A stretch of 64,000 bases of DNA from Quercus robur (taxonomy: Eukaryota > Streptophyta > Magnoliopsida > Fagales > Fagaceae): positions 50,530,354 through 50,594,353 of the forward strand of contig NC_065536.1 in assembly GCF_932294415.1 (NCBI RefSeq). Reading direction: 5' to 3'. The position numbers and the translations under genes are program-made. The notes beneath the pieces were generated by a model, which saw only the letters and a list, made by a program, of their open reading frames with translations, had not been told where the DNA came from and did not search any database. Every line of letters begins with the position of its first letter. Within the stretch, counting starts at the first letter, position 1. Below, piece by piece: positions 22,496 through 34,240 of the stretch.

Positions 22496-22967
22496 ACAAC
22501 TCCAACACTTAAATAAAATAAATAAATAAAATCCCAGAAATATCCTAAAGCAACTTAGCCTTATCTACGTTTGTCAAAAGAACTTATTACTTTTGCATAA
22601 GCTTATCCAGAAGCAAGTGCTAGGCCCTTACTTCCATCAACATTTGTCAATCACAAGCCAGACCCCTAACATCTTGAAAAAAGCAGATTGTAAATTGTAT
22701 TTGAATCTCATTTGAGTTCTGTTCTCTATAAATAAGCTCTTTGTATGTCTGTATGGGCAAGAAATAGCCCCCTCTGAAGTCCTTATGACCTACGTAAAAT
22801 ATCTATTGAATCTAATAATATCAGCCAATTTCCTGTATCTGGTTCTCTATTCTATTCCATGCTTTCAAGCAATCCTCTATATTTCTTTAGCATTATATTT
22901 TCTTAACTAGATCCCATAATTTTCTTACACCTTATTCCCATTTACTTATATATTTGGCATCAGAGCC
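22496..22967 (+). promoter_or_regulatory. Promoter-like region with TATA box and tRNA-Met-like primer site
   Basis: CTATAAATAAG (22726-22736) is a good TATA box. About 220 bp downstream lies TGGCATCAGAGCC (22955-22967), one base off the initiator-tRNA-Met primer-binding sequence TGGTATCAGAGC. That site is used by caulimovirids and by copia elements. No LTR pair or gag frame is visible, which is why I link it tentatively to the upstream polyprotein-like remnant. Confidence 0.4.
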
Positions 22968-23780
22968 ATATCCACCATACATTTCAATCTCTTTTGATTA
23001 GTATACTTTGATTATTGTCTTGATTAGCATGCCCTGTGATTTACAATTGCCACGATAAATGGATCCTCTGCCAATTTTTCTTTCACCACTTTTTGTCCCC
23101 GATAACCAGACATGTTGAGAGTAAGCATTTTAGATAGAATATATATATATATATGACAAGAGACTATAATTTTTTGATTATCACTTTTACTTAAGCTAAC
23201 TTTTTTTAAATTATTTTTTTCATAACTCACACCGGTCACCAATCACATTCATGAATATTTAGTGAAATTGACCGTGGTGGTCCTGCAATTTTTCATATAT
23301 GGAACCCAATAAATCTATTATAGTCCTACAGTACTGCTCCATGCTGTGAAAGGTGGCATACCAATGATCTATATACCGCTACTTTCATAAACACCGAAAG
23401 GAGAAAAAGTCGCGTACGTACCTCTCTCTCTCTCTCTCCGGCATCCATCCCATATCCAACGCTATCTATTGGTCCGTTCTTCCACGCGTATATATCCGAG
23501 ATTCGGTTTCATTTCCCAAAAGCACTTTCTCCAAAAAAAACAGCTACTAATTAATTATTACCACATTGTATTGTATGAATGAGACACACACTATTACAGT
23601 TGACTGTTTTTGCAGTGCCACTCTTTCTTTGGTCTAGTCTACTCTTCGGGCAATGCATCCTCATCACCTCACCTACTAATCTCACACTTCTGTCAAAACC
23701 CAAATCATCAACAACAATAACCAAATACAAAACCTTTTTTCCCACACGACTCAATCAAAGTACAAGTGTACAGCAACTAT

Positions 23781-23816
<36 letters not shown>

Positions 23817-23873
23817 ACAGCCTTGTATATTATAGACTTCCACTTTCACTTTTCTGAAACATACACACAAAAA
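22968..23873 (+). promoter_or_regulatory. Upstream region and probable 5' UTR of the lipoxygenase gene
   Basis: Features in order: a TA run near 23140-23153, a (CT) run near 23420-23437, a TATA-like GTATATATCC near 23489, and a (GA) run at 23784-23812 about 60 bp before the start codon. CT/GA repeats close to the start are common in plant 5' leaders. Short upstream ATGs (for example 23578) would give brief uORFs if the leader begins near 23520. The transcription start is not determinable from sequence alone. Confidence 0.45.
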
Positions 23874-26850
23874 ATGTTTACAGTCAAACCAGACTGTTCT
23901 TCCAAGGCGGGCATCGCCGTCCGGCGATCTCCGGCTGCCTTTTCCGGCGCTGGAAAGAGTAGGAGGTCTAGATTAAGAGTACCCGAGTTGAGGGTCAACG
24001 GGAAAGGGTCAGTCCGGGCAGTGATTAGTAGTGGGGACAAGACTTTGGAGGCTGCGAGTCCATTGGAGAGCAAAGGAGAGAGTAATGGGTCTTTGGGTTC
24101 TTTGGGAGGAGGTGGGATCGAAGTGAGAGCTGTGGTCACTGTGAGGAAGAAGATGAAGGAGACGCTCACGGAGAAGATGGAGGACCAGTGGGAGTTCTTT
24201 GTCAATGGCTTTGGCCAAGGCATCATCATTCAGCTTATAAGCGAAGAGATTGATCCTGGTTAGTAATTAGTGTTTTTCTTGTGCTTGCTTTCTCTGATGG
24301 GTATGGAGGATTTTCATGCAACCATGTGTAAAAAACTTAGGATATTTTGTGAATACAGGAAAAACAAGTGGACTTTTGGGTTTGTCTGAATCATATATAG
24401 ACAACATGATGGTGTTAAGCAAAGTGAAAAAAAGGGTTTTTGAAGGCTACCCAACTTGTCCTATAGTGGGCTTTTGATTTCTTTTTCTGTTTTTAATTTT
24501 CTAATCTTTTTTATGTTAGTTATGTATTACTTTAAGTTTTTTAAATTTCACAGTTTGTCTTTGTACATCTTCTTTTTCTTTTCTTTTTTGGTAAAGATAC
24601 TTGTACATCTTCTATATATACATGGAGGATCTCTGATTCTAGTTCTTAGTCATCAAAGCTTTTTATTGGCTTTTATGGAAAGGGAATTTTTTTGCTGATT
24701 GCTTCGGTGCATACAGAAAGTTTGAACTTTCTTCTTTTCTTTTCTTTTTTTCTTTTTTTAAATTAATATAATATGTTGTTCCTCTTCTTGTCTTTTTGGG
24801 TTGTCAAAGGCATGCTAGTACATAATTCTTTCCCAAATTAGTTGCTTAATTTCTTTCAGTTTGGTCTTTTCTGATCAAGGCTGTTTAACCATCACTGAAA
24901 CTGAATAATCTGCATTTGACAGTTTCAAATTCAGGAAAGAGTGTGGAGTCCTCTGTAAGAGGCTGGTTAACGAGGCCATTGACCAATTCACACATTGTTG
25001 AATATGCTGCTAATTTCACTGTCCCCTCTGACTTTGGATGTCCTGGGGCTATTCTCATTACAAATCTTCACAGTAAGGAGTTCTACTTATTGGAGATTGT
25101 CATTCATGGTTTTGATGAAGGCCCCATCTTCTTCCCAGCAAGTACATGGATCCATTCAAGGAAAGATAATCCTGAAAGTAGAATTATCTTCAAAAATCAA
25201 GTAAGAACCATGTGATTTTGTAAATATTTTGTTTTGCTAAATGTTCAGTATATGGTTTTGCTTAATTAAAGCCCAAATAATGACACTGTTGTGAACAGGC
25301 ATCTTTACCATCACAAACACCACCTGGCATTAAAGATCTTCGTCGTGAAGACTTGTTGAGTATTCGGGGTAATGGGAAAGGCGAGAGAAAGCCACATGAT
25401 AGAATTTATGATTATGATGTTTATAATGATTTGGGTAATCCAGACAAGGATGAAGATCTTGCTAGGCCAGTTCTGGTGGGAGAGGAGAGGCCTTATCCTA
25501 GGCGCTGTAGAACTGGCCGACCTCCAACAAAGTCAGGTATGTTGTTCTTTAAAGTGTTATAGCACAGAGCTTTATGTTTCAGTTTCTCATTATAGCTAAT
25601 ACTATTTATGTGTCTTTTGACTTGCATGGAAATGAAATAGATCCATTTTCTGAAAGTAGAATTGAAAAGCCCCATCCAGTGTATGTTCCTCGAGATGAAA
25701 CTTTTGAGGAGATTAAGCAGAATACTTTCTCTGCTGGAAGGATGAAAGCTATGCTCCACAATCTTATACCATCTATTGCTGCTACAATGTCTAGTTCGGA
25801 CATCCCTTTTAAGTGCTTTTCTGATATTGATAAGCTATATAATGATGGTTTTCTCTTGAAAGATGAAGAGCATAAAGATATACTTGAGAATCCACTTGTG
25901 GGCAAGATGATGAAACAGGTTATGAGCATCGGCCAAACGTTGTTGAAGTATGAAACCCCAGCCATTATAAAAAGTTCGTATGCTTGTTCTGCTCCATCTA
26001 TCTCCTTTCTAGTTATACTGAGGCTCATATATTACAATTATGTTACAGAAACTTTGTCAAGTGTCATACCATATTTAATCATTTATTACTGAAGGGGAAA
26101 AAAAAAAACAATTTTCAGATCTAAAACTCTAAAACATCATCTCTTTCTTGCACCTTATGTAATTACACATCCAGGAGATAGATTTGCTTGGTTGCGAGAC
26201 AATGAGTTTGCACGTCAGACTTTAGCTGGGCTCAATCCAGTGAACATTGAGATTTTGAAGGTAATATTAAAGTAATCCATCATCTCTTATCTTGTATACG
26301 TTTTGTTCACCAGTTGTTTATAGGGAGTCCTTGAGTTGGTTGTATTTGCAGGAATTTCCAATTCTCAGCAAGCTAGACCCTGCTGTTTATGGCCCTCCAG
26401 AGTCAGCTCTCACAAAGGAACTGATAGAGCAAGAACTAAATGGACTTAGTGTGGAAGAGGTATTGATACGTGCTTCCATTAAGATATATGGATTTATATC
26501 ACCCCTTCTTTCTTATATACGATGGTTCATTTTCTAGAAATTCATATGATGCAGGCCCCTTAATTTTGACTCAGAAGAAAAAGAATATTTTGATATTCAT
26601 GCCATCTTCTGTTATCTATTTAGCAAAGTGCATAACTTTATCAACATCCTATTTGTGGTTCTTTTCAAATGTGTTATAAACAAACATGAAACTGTCAACC
26701 AGGGGGCGTATCTAATTCTAACTTGCAGAATTTTTTTCTTTTTGAAAGACTGAACCAACTACAATTGCAGAAATCCAGAAGTATACAATTTTTGGCTAAA
26801 TTAAAAATCACACCTAATTTCGTCTTATTTTCATTCAGTCCTTTACGTTT

Positions 26851-26888
<38 letters not shown>

Positions 26889-27045
26889 CAAGATAGAAAT
26901 TCCTTTTTTTTTTTCAGTCATTTATTTATTTATTTCAGTCCTTAAACTTCCATTTATTTCTGATGTCGTCCGTATGTCCATTTACAAGATCGGACAAAAG
27001 TTGACAAAAGGACTAAACTGAAAATAGATTAAAGTTAAATGACTG

Positions 27046-27085
<40 letters not shown>

Positions 27086-28990
27086 CTTAAATGAATGAAT
27101 TGAAAACATGCCAAAGTTAGTGATTGTAATTTGCAACTTGACCAAAAAATTTCTATGGAAGCATTTATTTTCTTTCCATATATAAATCTGTGCCTATCTG
27201 ACATTTGATAAACTTTTTTACGAGTCTCTGACATTGATAATACAGGCTATTGAGGACAAGAGACTGTTTATACTCGATTACCATGACATGCTTTTGCCGT
27301 TCATTAAGAAGATTAATGCATTGCCTGGGAGGAAATCTTATGCTTCTAGGACAATCTTTTTCTATACCAAGACTGGTTTTCTAAGGCCTGTAGCTATCGA
27401 GCTTTCACTTCCTCCAACACCTTCATCGCTTCGAAATAAACTTGTTTACACTCATGGGCATTATGCTACTACACATTGGACTTGGAAGCTAGCCAAAGCT
27501 CATGTTTGCTCAAATGATGCTGGCGTCCATCAACTAGTGAATCACTGGTAATTAAAAATCTGCTAAGTTTCAAGTTATATCCTATCAAATTAATTTCACC
27601 AAATTCAGATTATGTGGGAACTTAGAGAGGAACTGATTTGAGACCACAGTATCAGAACTAGAAACCTGGGTTGGCCTAAGGAAAATTGGGAATGGACACA
27701 GATTTTGGTTGCGTGCTTCATAAAGGTAGTAAAGACATGTAGATTGCTGATCTGTTGATTATTTGTGAACAGGTTGAAGACTCATGCTTCCATGGAGCCT
27801 TATATAATCGCAACTCATAGGCAGCTCAGCTCAATGCACCCCATTTACAAGCTGCTTCACCCTCATATGCGCTACACATTAGAAATTAACGCACTCGCAC
27901 GGCAAAGTTTAATAAATGGAGGGGGAATAATTGAGGCTAGTTTCAGTCCAGGAAAGTATGCCATGGAGCTTAGCTCTGCAGCCTACAAGAGTCTGTGGCG
28001 GTTTGACATGGAGGCATTGCCAGCAGATCTTATTCGGAGGTACGGTTCTAAATCTAATGCACACATTAAAACACTAAATTCTTTGATGCCTTTAAATCCC
28101 CACTACCTCTGGCGGCTTAGTCTGAACGTATTATCATGGTTCCAAACTTTTCTTCCTTAGGCTCACAGCTTACTATTGGCCTTCTGGTAGAGTAAATAAT
28201 ATAATTAATGAATGCTTGTCTTTGTTTCAGGGGCATGGCAGTAGAGGATTCTTCAATGCCCTGTGGTGTGAAACTTGTAATTGAAGACTACCCTTATGCT
28301 GCAGATGGCCTTCTAATATGGTCTGCAATTCAAGAATGGGTAGAATCGTATGTTGAACACTTCTACTCTGAGCCAAATTCTGTAACATCTGATCTTGAAC
28401 TCCAAGCCTGGTGGAATGAAATCAAGAACAAAGGTCACTATGACAAAAGGAATGAGCCCTGGTGGCCTAAACTCAATACCAAGGAGGACTTATCTGGTAT
28501 TCTTTCCACAATGATTTGGATTGCTTCTGGTCAGCATGCAGCTATAAACTTTGGGCAGTACCCATTCGGAGGATATATGCCTAACCGTCCTACCCTTATG
28601 AGAAGACTCATTCCACAAGAAAATGATCCTGATTATGAGAAGTTTATTATGAACCCGCAGCATACTTTCCTGTCTTCGTTGCCAACTCAACTACAAGCCA
28701 CCAAGATAATGGCAGTTCAAGACACCCTGTCAACTCACTCCCCAGATGAAGAGTACCTGGGTCAGGTGAATCCACTACACAACCATTGGATCAATGATCA
28801 TGAAGTTTTGAAACTGTTCGATAGATTCTCTGCTAGATTAGAGGAGATAGAGGAGATAATACACCAAAGAAATAAAAGCAATCATCTTAAAAATAGAAGT
28901 GGTGCAGGCATTCCTCCATATGAACTGCTCCTTCCCACATCAGGTCCGGGAGTAACTGGTCGGGGAATCCCCAATAGCATTTCTATCTGA
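23874..28990 (+). CDS. LOX6: Linoleate 13S-lipoxygenase, plastidial, LOX6-type, nine exons
   Basis: It oxygenates linolenic/linoleic acid at C13, the first committed step toward jasmonates. I read exons at 23874-24258, 24923-25200, 25299-25536, 25641-25973, 26175-26260, 26352-26459, 27246-27547, 27773-28039 and 28231-28990, all GT-AG, giving 918 codons. The first 70 or so residues are basic and Ser/Ala-rich, as in a plastid transit peptide. The PLAT domain follows ([13 protein letters not shown] onward to about residue 220), then the catalytic domain. The iron ligands are all present: His576 and His581 (HQLVNHWLKTH), His768 and Asn772 (SGQHAAIN), and the C-terminal Ile918 (PNSISI). THGHxATTHW in place of the LOX3/4 pattern points to the LOX6 branch. 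Odd: Tyr549 where Arabidopsis LOX6 has Asp in HGHD. The gene appears intact. Confidence 0.93.
26795..27130. mobile_element. Fold-back MITE-like insertion in lipoxygenase intron 6
   Basis: A run of 33 T (26853-26885) and a run of 38 A (27046-27083) are flanked outside by complementary arms. The left arm has TTTTCATTCAGTCCTTTACG and the right arm reverse-complements to TTTTCAATTCATTCATTTAA. Inner arms (TTCAGTCCTTAAACTTCC against GGACTAAACTGAAAATAG) pair as well. The intron is therefore able to form a long hairpin. Splice sites on either side are intact. Confidence 0.6.
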
Positions 28991-29771
28991 TGGCTTTAGC
29001 TAGTGTGAAGGTTTCGTACATTCTCAGCCAAAAACAATGTATCTATTGACACTGGTTAATCAATAAGTAATTTCAGCACAAAAATAATGCATTTATTTAC
29101 AATGGTTCATCAATAAGTAAAGAAAAATGAGAGTTTATTGATCTTTAGTTCAATTGGTACCTCCTTCCTCAATAGGAAGCAGTAATTATCTTATAAACCT
29201 ATTCCATGGGGCGATCCTCTTGTGGGGGGGTGGGTTGTAGTCTAGCCCATATCGATCCTCTTACAAGCCTGTGGGTTGGAGGGGGGGTGTGATTGTAGTT
29301 TAGCCCATATCAAACTGTGATAACTGATAAGTAAGAGAACCATAAGATTTTATAGACAATGAGAAGCAACTGCTGCGTTAAAGTGTCAAAGTTGATGTTG
29401 ATAAATGCGTCTGACCCAAGCTCATCTGGATTAAGCCTAGTTTGAAAAATGTGAGCATTACTACAGGCCTGGCTGAGGTTGAGCCAATACTCTATTATGT
29501 GTTGAGTTTATTTGGGGACCTTTTCATTTGGGTTGAGTTCGAGCCTATCTCAATGCAGCTCAATTGACATGCATGGCTAATGGTAATGATGTTAATAATG
29601 ATCGTGGTCCTTAACTCCATACAATCAAATAATGTAAAACTATGTAATTGTCTCAACTGGCAATAAGTAAAACAATATTCTTATCTTTACAGGAAACAAA
29701 GACCAATTTTGGTAGAGTATACAAATTATATGAATATCTATAAAAATCATAAAAAATAACACCTTTGAAAT
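28991..29771. other. Intergenic spacer between convergent LOX and ligase genes
   Basis: 781 bp separate the two stop codons, so the 3' UTRs face each other and may overlap. A partial duplication of CCTGTGGGTTGGAGGGGGGG and TTTAGCCCATATC lies at 29195-29320. The duplicate copy (35178-35760) lacks about 180 bp of this. Confidence 0.7.
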
Positions 29772-31489
29772 TTATAATTTCGAGGTAGCTTTTGATAATG
29801 CAAGTTTGATTAGTTCCTTCCTCAACACCTTACCCGGGGCATTTTTTGGTATCATATCAACGAACATCGCTCGCCGTATTCTCTTGTAGGGAGCAACCTG
29901 CAGCCATGTTTTCCAAAGGAGAAAGAGTAGACATTGATTTGAAGATGAAATCAGTCAAAAAGAATCTTTTTTTTTTTTTTTTTCTAATCAAACAACGATA
30001 ATTGATAATAGATTTGTACCTGTTTGGCAACAAAATCCATGATTTGTGGTTCATCAATGGTGCTACCATTATGTCTTACAATAAAAGCCATCGGTAATTG
30101 ACCTACTTCCTCATCAGGATACCTGTCAATTACTTTTTTGTAATTGCTCACGTATGTTTATTTGCTAAACATAAACTCTAGCAATTGATAAGTGCATTCA
30201 GACAACAACATAAACTAATTCATAGAGTAATAGAAACAAAGTCACATACGGAGCAACAGCTACATCAGCAACTTCTGGATGAGAATGAAGCAGATACTCC
30301 AGTTCTGCTGGGGCAACCTACATGCATAGCATGAATGTTCAAGCAAAACATATCGACCAAAAAAATTACGTAAAGTAAACAGTGATGGAGAAAAAATGGT
30401 GGATTCATAAATATCAGTTCCGTATACTATCTAGTAGTATTCACTATTCATAGTCGACCAACTCCGCAATTATGAAATTTGTATGTACAAAAAAAAGTTG
30501 TGTCGTTGTAACATTACTGAAGTAAATGCAAACTTACCTGGTAGCCTTTGTATTTGATTAATTCCTTTATGCGTTCCACGAAAAACAGGAAACCTTCATT
30601 GTCAAAATAACATAAATCTCCAGTTCTTAACCATCCATCTGAACCAAGAATTTCAGTAGTTGCCGCTGCATCTCCAACGTAACCTACACTTTTAATTACA
30701 AGAATTAATGGAATTGTAAACTACAAGCTTCAGAGTTTTGTTAAGGTTATATCAGGGCCCAACTAGGCCTAGTCATATAAAAATGCTCCATAGAATACAA
30801 TACAATACCCTTCATAACGGATGGTCCTCTAAGCCAAAGCTCCCCAGGCATCATAGGAGGCAAACCAATGCCAGTATCAGGGTCCACAATCTTGGCTTCC
30901 GAATTTGACAAAAGCTTCCCTGTTGCACCCACTACTCCGCATTCTTTCAGGCCCACTGTTCCGAACACTCGGCCCGTTACCTCGGTCAAACCGTAGGCCT
31001 ATCATTCCCATACATCGGTCATAGATTATAAAATCACATTATTTTTGGGAAATTGCTCTTTTTTTAAATAAATAAAAAATTACTTACAGGTTACAATGAT
31101 GGTAATGGAGAATATGGTTCTCCTAATATAGGAAACAATTTATGTTATGGAGATTAAAAGCTCTTTGAACAAAAACTTCTACTTAAATAAAAAGAACAAA
31201 AAAAAACTTCTACGTAAATAAAAAGAACAAACTACAATGGTATGAGATGGGATGTAAACACCAAAGTCTTATGTTTAATCTATCACACCACACTAACTTA
31301 GGTTTAATTGAACACACCATGGTATTTATTTATGGCGAGGTTTATTATAATGTTAGGATCACAAACTTTACCACAATTACCCTATATGACAGACTAAGTG
31401 ATGGAGAAAAAATGATCGGATTATATGATAATGACAGACAACTAATTACAGTCTGCCACGTAACACAATTGTAACAAAAAATATATATG

Positions 31490-31539
<50 letters not shown>

Positions 31540-33333
31540 ATGTGATACTAGTAAACATTATTCGGGTTTTTAAGATGCTTTTAGGGTAAGGGCTGGAATA
31601 GTAAAAAAAAGTTGAGATAACACTTCTTTATATAAATAAAAAAGAGTAACATAATAAAAAAAAAAACTAACTATTTCTTTTGTTTTCTAGTTCTTTTTAA
31701 GATAAGTATAAAGACGAATCAATTTTTTTTTTTTATACAAGATAAAAATTCTACTCTAATCAAATATAAATATATACGTGTGTGAAGTTCGAGACTTAAA
31801 CTCCGACCATTGCTCCCTACACTTCACAAACACTTATACTTATGGAGTGACTACCACACTAAAGATACTAAGTGATAAGACAAATCAATTAAACCTAGAG
31901 CTGATTCTCAAAAAAAAAAAAAATAAATAAATAAAATAAACCAAGAGTCCACGGTTTTACCATTCGGGACAATTATTATATGCTTTTATACAAATAGTTC
32001 TTGTTTTTTTCTGAAGCTATCTTTTCTTTTATTGGTAGAATATTTCTAAAGCTACCTTCTTCTTGTTTTGTCCTTTCGTTATCTTCTTTTTGGCTTTTGC
32101 TGTAGAACTATGTCACTCACTCTTTTGATTGAAATCCTTGAAAATTTTAAATTATTTTTCATTAAATAAATAATTTAAATTTGACCAAATCAACAATGAC
32201 CTAAATAAAGTAAAAGATAAATACAAATTTGCCACTCAAAATAAAGCATCCAAGTCACCCAAAATCCCAATTGGGGTACCATACTATATTTGTCAGCTAA
32301 CCTGCGCCACTTGCAAATTGGGAAACCGTTCCTTGAACTTAACAAGGACGCTGCGCTGTAGAGGAGCGCCGCCACAAGCCACGACTTCAAGAAATCTCAA
32401 ATCATAGCCGTCCATCAAATTCCCCTTAATCATAGCCACAGCAACAGGTGGGGCCAATGCCACGTGCGTAACTCTAAACTCCTCGATCGCTCTCATCACA
32501 GCCGTTAGATCAAACTTGGGCCCCGTACACACCGCCACACTGTGACCCATCGCCAATTCCCTCATGAACAAGCCCATTCCGTACACGTGGAAGAACGGAA
32601 CCGTACACAGAACCACCGCCGGCGAAGATCGAAGCTCACGCGCCGCGAAAACTCCGGCCACTACTGATATCCAGTTCCGGTGAGTCAACTCGACGCCCTT
32701 GATTCGCCCGGTCGTGCCGGAGGAGTACAGAATTGTCGCCGTGTCGGACTGGTTCACGGTAACTCGTTGTTTATTATTATTATTATCTCCGGTCGTCGGA
32801 CGCGTCATCAAGGACTCGAACTCCGGCGAGTCGAGCAAGACGGTTCCGCACCGGAGGGAGGGGATTTTGGCGGCGGTTTCTGAAGTGGCGAACGCGATGA
32901 CGGGTTTGCTGAGGTGGATTTGGCGGGAAATCTCGGGTTTGGTGCTGGCCGGGTTGGAAGGCGAAACGACGACGCCTAAGGAGAGGAGAGAGAAGTGGAG
33001 GATTGGAACGTGGAGAGAGTTAGGGGAGAGAATGAAGGCCGTGTCGCCCTTGGAGAGGTGGAGGCGGTTTTGGAGGGAGGAAGTTAGGGTTTGGATTCGG
33101 CGAGCGAAGTCTGGGAAGGAAATGAGGCGGTGAGTGGTGGCGTCGATGAGAGCTGCGGTGGCGGCGGTGGTTGGAGGCGGAGAGGAGTTGAGGTCAGGGA
33201 AGAGGTAGTCGGTGATGGAGAGTGGTGTGGTGAGTGGAGGAAGAGAAATGGTTGGTCTGAGACTGTGGTAGATTTTGGTTTGTGAGCAGAAGCCACTGTT
33301 CGGGTCGATTGTGGAGTTGTGGTGGTTCGCCAT
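29772..33333 (-). CDS. 4CLL9: 4-coumarate--CoA ligase-like acyl-CoA ligase with peroxisomal SKL, six exons
   Basis: This ANL-superfamily enzyme activates a carboxylic acid via an acyl-AMP to the CoA thioester. Minus-strand exons are 33333-32302, 30998-30809, 30683-30538, 30317-30250, 30122-30020 and 29897-29772, giving 554 codons with all phases agreeing. Motifs: AMP-binding loop [11 protein letters not shown] (203-213), PFFHVYG, GGAPL, AYGLTE (345-350; usually GYGLTE), [16 protein letters not shown] with Asp430, [11 protein letters not shown] (usually DR), and PGK with the adenylation Lys536. The last three residues are SKL, a type-1 peroxisomal signal. The sequence resembles Arabidopsis At5g63380 (4CLL9) more than true 4CLs, so a fatty acid or OPC-8:0 substrate is likelier than coumarate. 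That is inference. Exon 1 is GC-richer than the rest. No frame damage is seen. Confidence 0.9.
31478..31540. repeat. (TA)n microsatellite in ligase intron 1
   Basis: TA repeats with two GT interruptions lie inside the 1.3-kb first intron. The duplicate copy has a matching but differently sized run at 39820-39856. Confidence 0.85.
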
Positions 33334-33440
33334 TTTTGGGATGGCTTGGATGCACAGAACGGAAGGGAAGGAGGCGTAAGGGAAGTGAGGACTGAGAAGT
33401 TACATGTCATGCAACGTTTTTTTCATGCACTTAATTTCAG
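33334..33440 (-). promoter_or_regulatory. Proximal 5' flank of the ligase gene
   Basis: About 107 bp of ordinary flank remain upstream of the ligase ATG before a transposon sequence begins at 33441. Most of it (33355-33430, with AAGGAGGCGTAAGGGAAGTG) is repeated at 45661-45740 and 47880-47960, and its distal edge also at 44963-45000. No clear TATA box is seen within it. Confidence 0.6.
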
Positions 33441-33876
33441 GTGGTCCTGGGTGGTCCTAGCCACCTTAAGGTCAAGGTAGTCCCAGGCCACCTGGCCTGA
33501 ATTTTATATATATATATATATAATAATTTAAATTTTTTTATTTGTTTATCCTTTAAAAAAAAAAAATTTGGAAACACCTTCAATTTTTTTTATGCCAATA
33601 AAATTAAATTTTACTTTATAATTTGTTCTACATTCAGTGTATAAATGATTGGTTGGTTGTGTACATTAAAAAATATGTAACTTGTAATATTGATAATGAG
33701 ACTATCATGTACCAATTTCAAAATATAAAAACTTGTAGAAAACAATTGGAAACTTTATGTATTTGCATGTTTTTTTTTATTGTTATTGTTGTTAATATAT
33801 AAATTTATCTTTTTATTAGATTGTATAATTTATGCTTCTTAAAAAACATTCTAAAAAAATTCCTGGAGCCGCCATG
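33441..33876. mobile_element. Small hAT-like element 'A', 5'-trimmed copy upstream of ligase
   Basis: It begins inside the family sequence GTGGTCCTGGGTGGTCCTAG and ends CCTGGAGCCGCCA. Fuller copies start GGGCGGCGCC or GGGCAGCGCC, which is an inverted match to the 3' end. Further copies lie at 45001, 45761 and 47986. The first 45 or so bases are missing here. Confidence 0.6.
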
Positions 33877-34240
33877 CATATTGCACACAAATTTACAAAC
33901 ACTACATTTTGAAACTAAAGTCTTGATATTCGGTTTCAAGATGTAACTTGAAATAGTGAGAACCTTTTTTTTTTTTCCTTTTTTTCTACTGAATGTGTGT
34001 TAAATTATAAAATAATAAATAAAAGGGTGACATTTTAAAAATATACACATAAAAACTAAAAAGAAAAAAATCGAGATTATAAACAAGATGACATTACTTA
34101 TTTAAGGTGGTGTTTAAATTAGGCTTGTTTTATTGGATATTAATTTTAACAAATCCATAGTTAGATTATAGTTTTTTTCTTGCATAGCAAACTTTTAAAG
34201 ATTATTTGAAATGAATAATCAAGGGCCGCGCCAAGTTAAT
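33877..34240. other. AT-rich flank shared by the duplicated cluster
   Basis: This segment, marked by AAGTCTTGATATTCGGTTTC and ending AATCAAGGGCCGCGCCAAG, also follows element A at 46846-47205 and 48405-48766. It is therefore part of the ancestral duplicated unit, not of element A. Confidence 0.6.

Larger units (their letters stand above)
28055..34240. repeat. Tandem segmental duplication, unit 1 (LOX exon 9 to ligase 5' flank)
   Basis: This block runs from LOX intron 8 through LOX exon 9, the whole ligase gene and its 5' flank. It is followed head-to-tail by a second copy starting at 34241. The junction joins GGGCCGCGCCAAGTTAATC, the end of the mobile-element cluster upstream of the ligase, to LOX intron 8 sequence, with the shared bases AATCTAATG as microhomology. 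Confidence 0.85.

Noticed and set aside
23766..23873. Upstream in-frame extension of the LOX start through the GA repeat
   Set aside because: It has no ATG, translates the GA run as Arg-Glu repeats, and the family starts at the Met at 23874, which precedes a normal transit peptide.
23846..24229. Minus-strand open frames opposite LOX exon 1
   Set aside because: Shadow of the transit-peptide and PLAT coding sequence, with no independent support.
29130..29200. A-box-like TAGTTCAATTGGTA considered as a second SINE
   Set aside because: No B box, no tail and no flanking duplication were found.
32680..33285. Plus-strand open frames opposite ligase exon 1
   Set aside because: They are antisense shadows of a GC-richer coding exon. 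The minus-strand frame has the full AMP-binding motif set.
33877..34240. GGGCCGCGCCAAG at 34228 considered as the 3' terminus of element A
   Set aside because: It is in direct, not inverted, orientation to A's start. It is the start of a different element (Q), and A ends earlier with GGAGCCGCCA.
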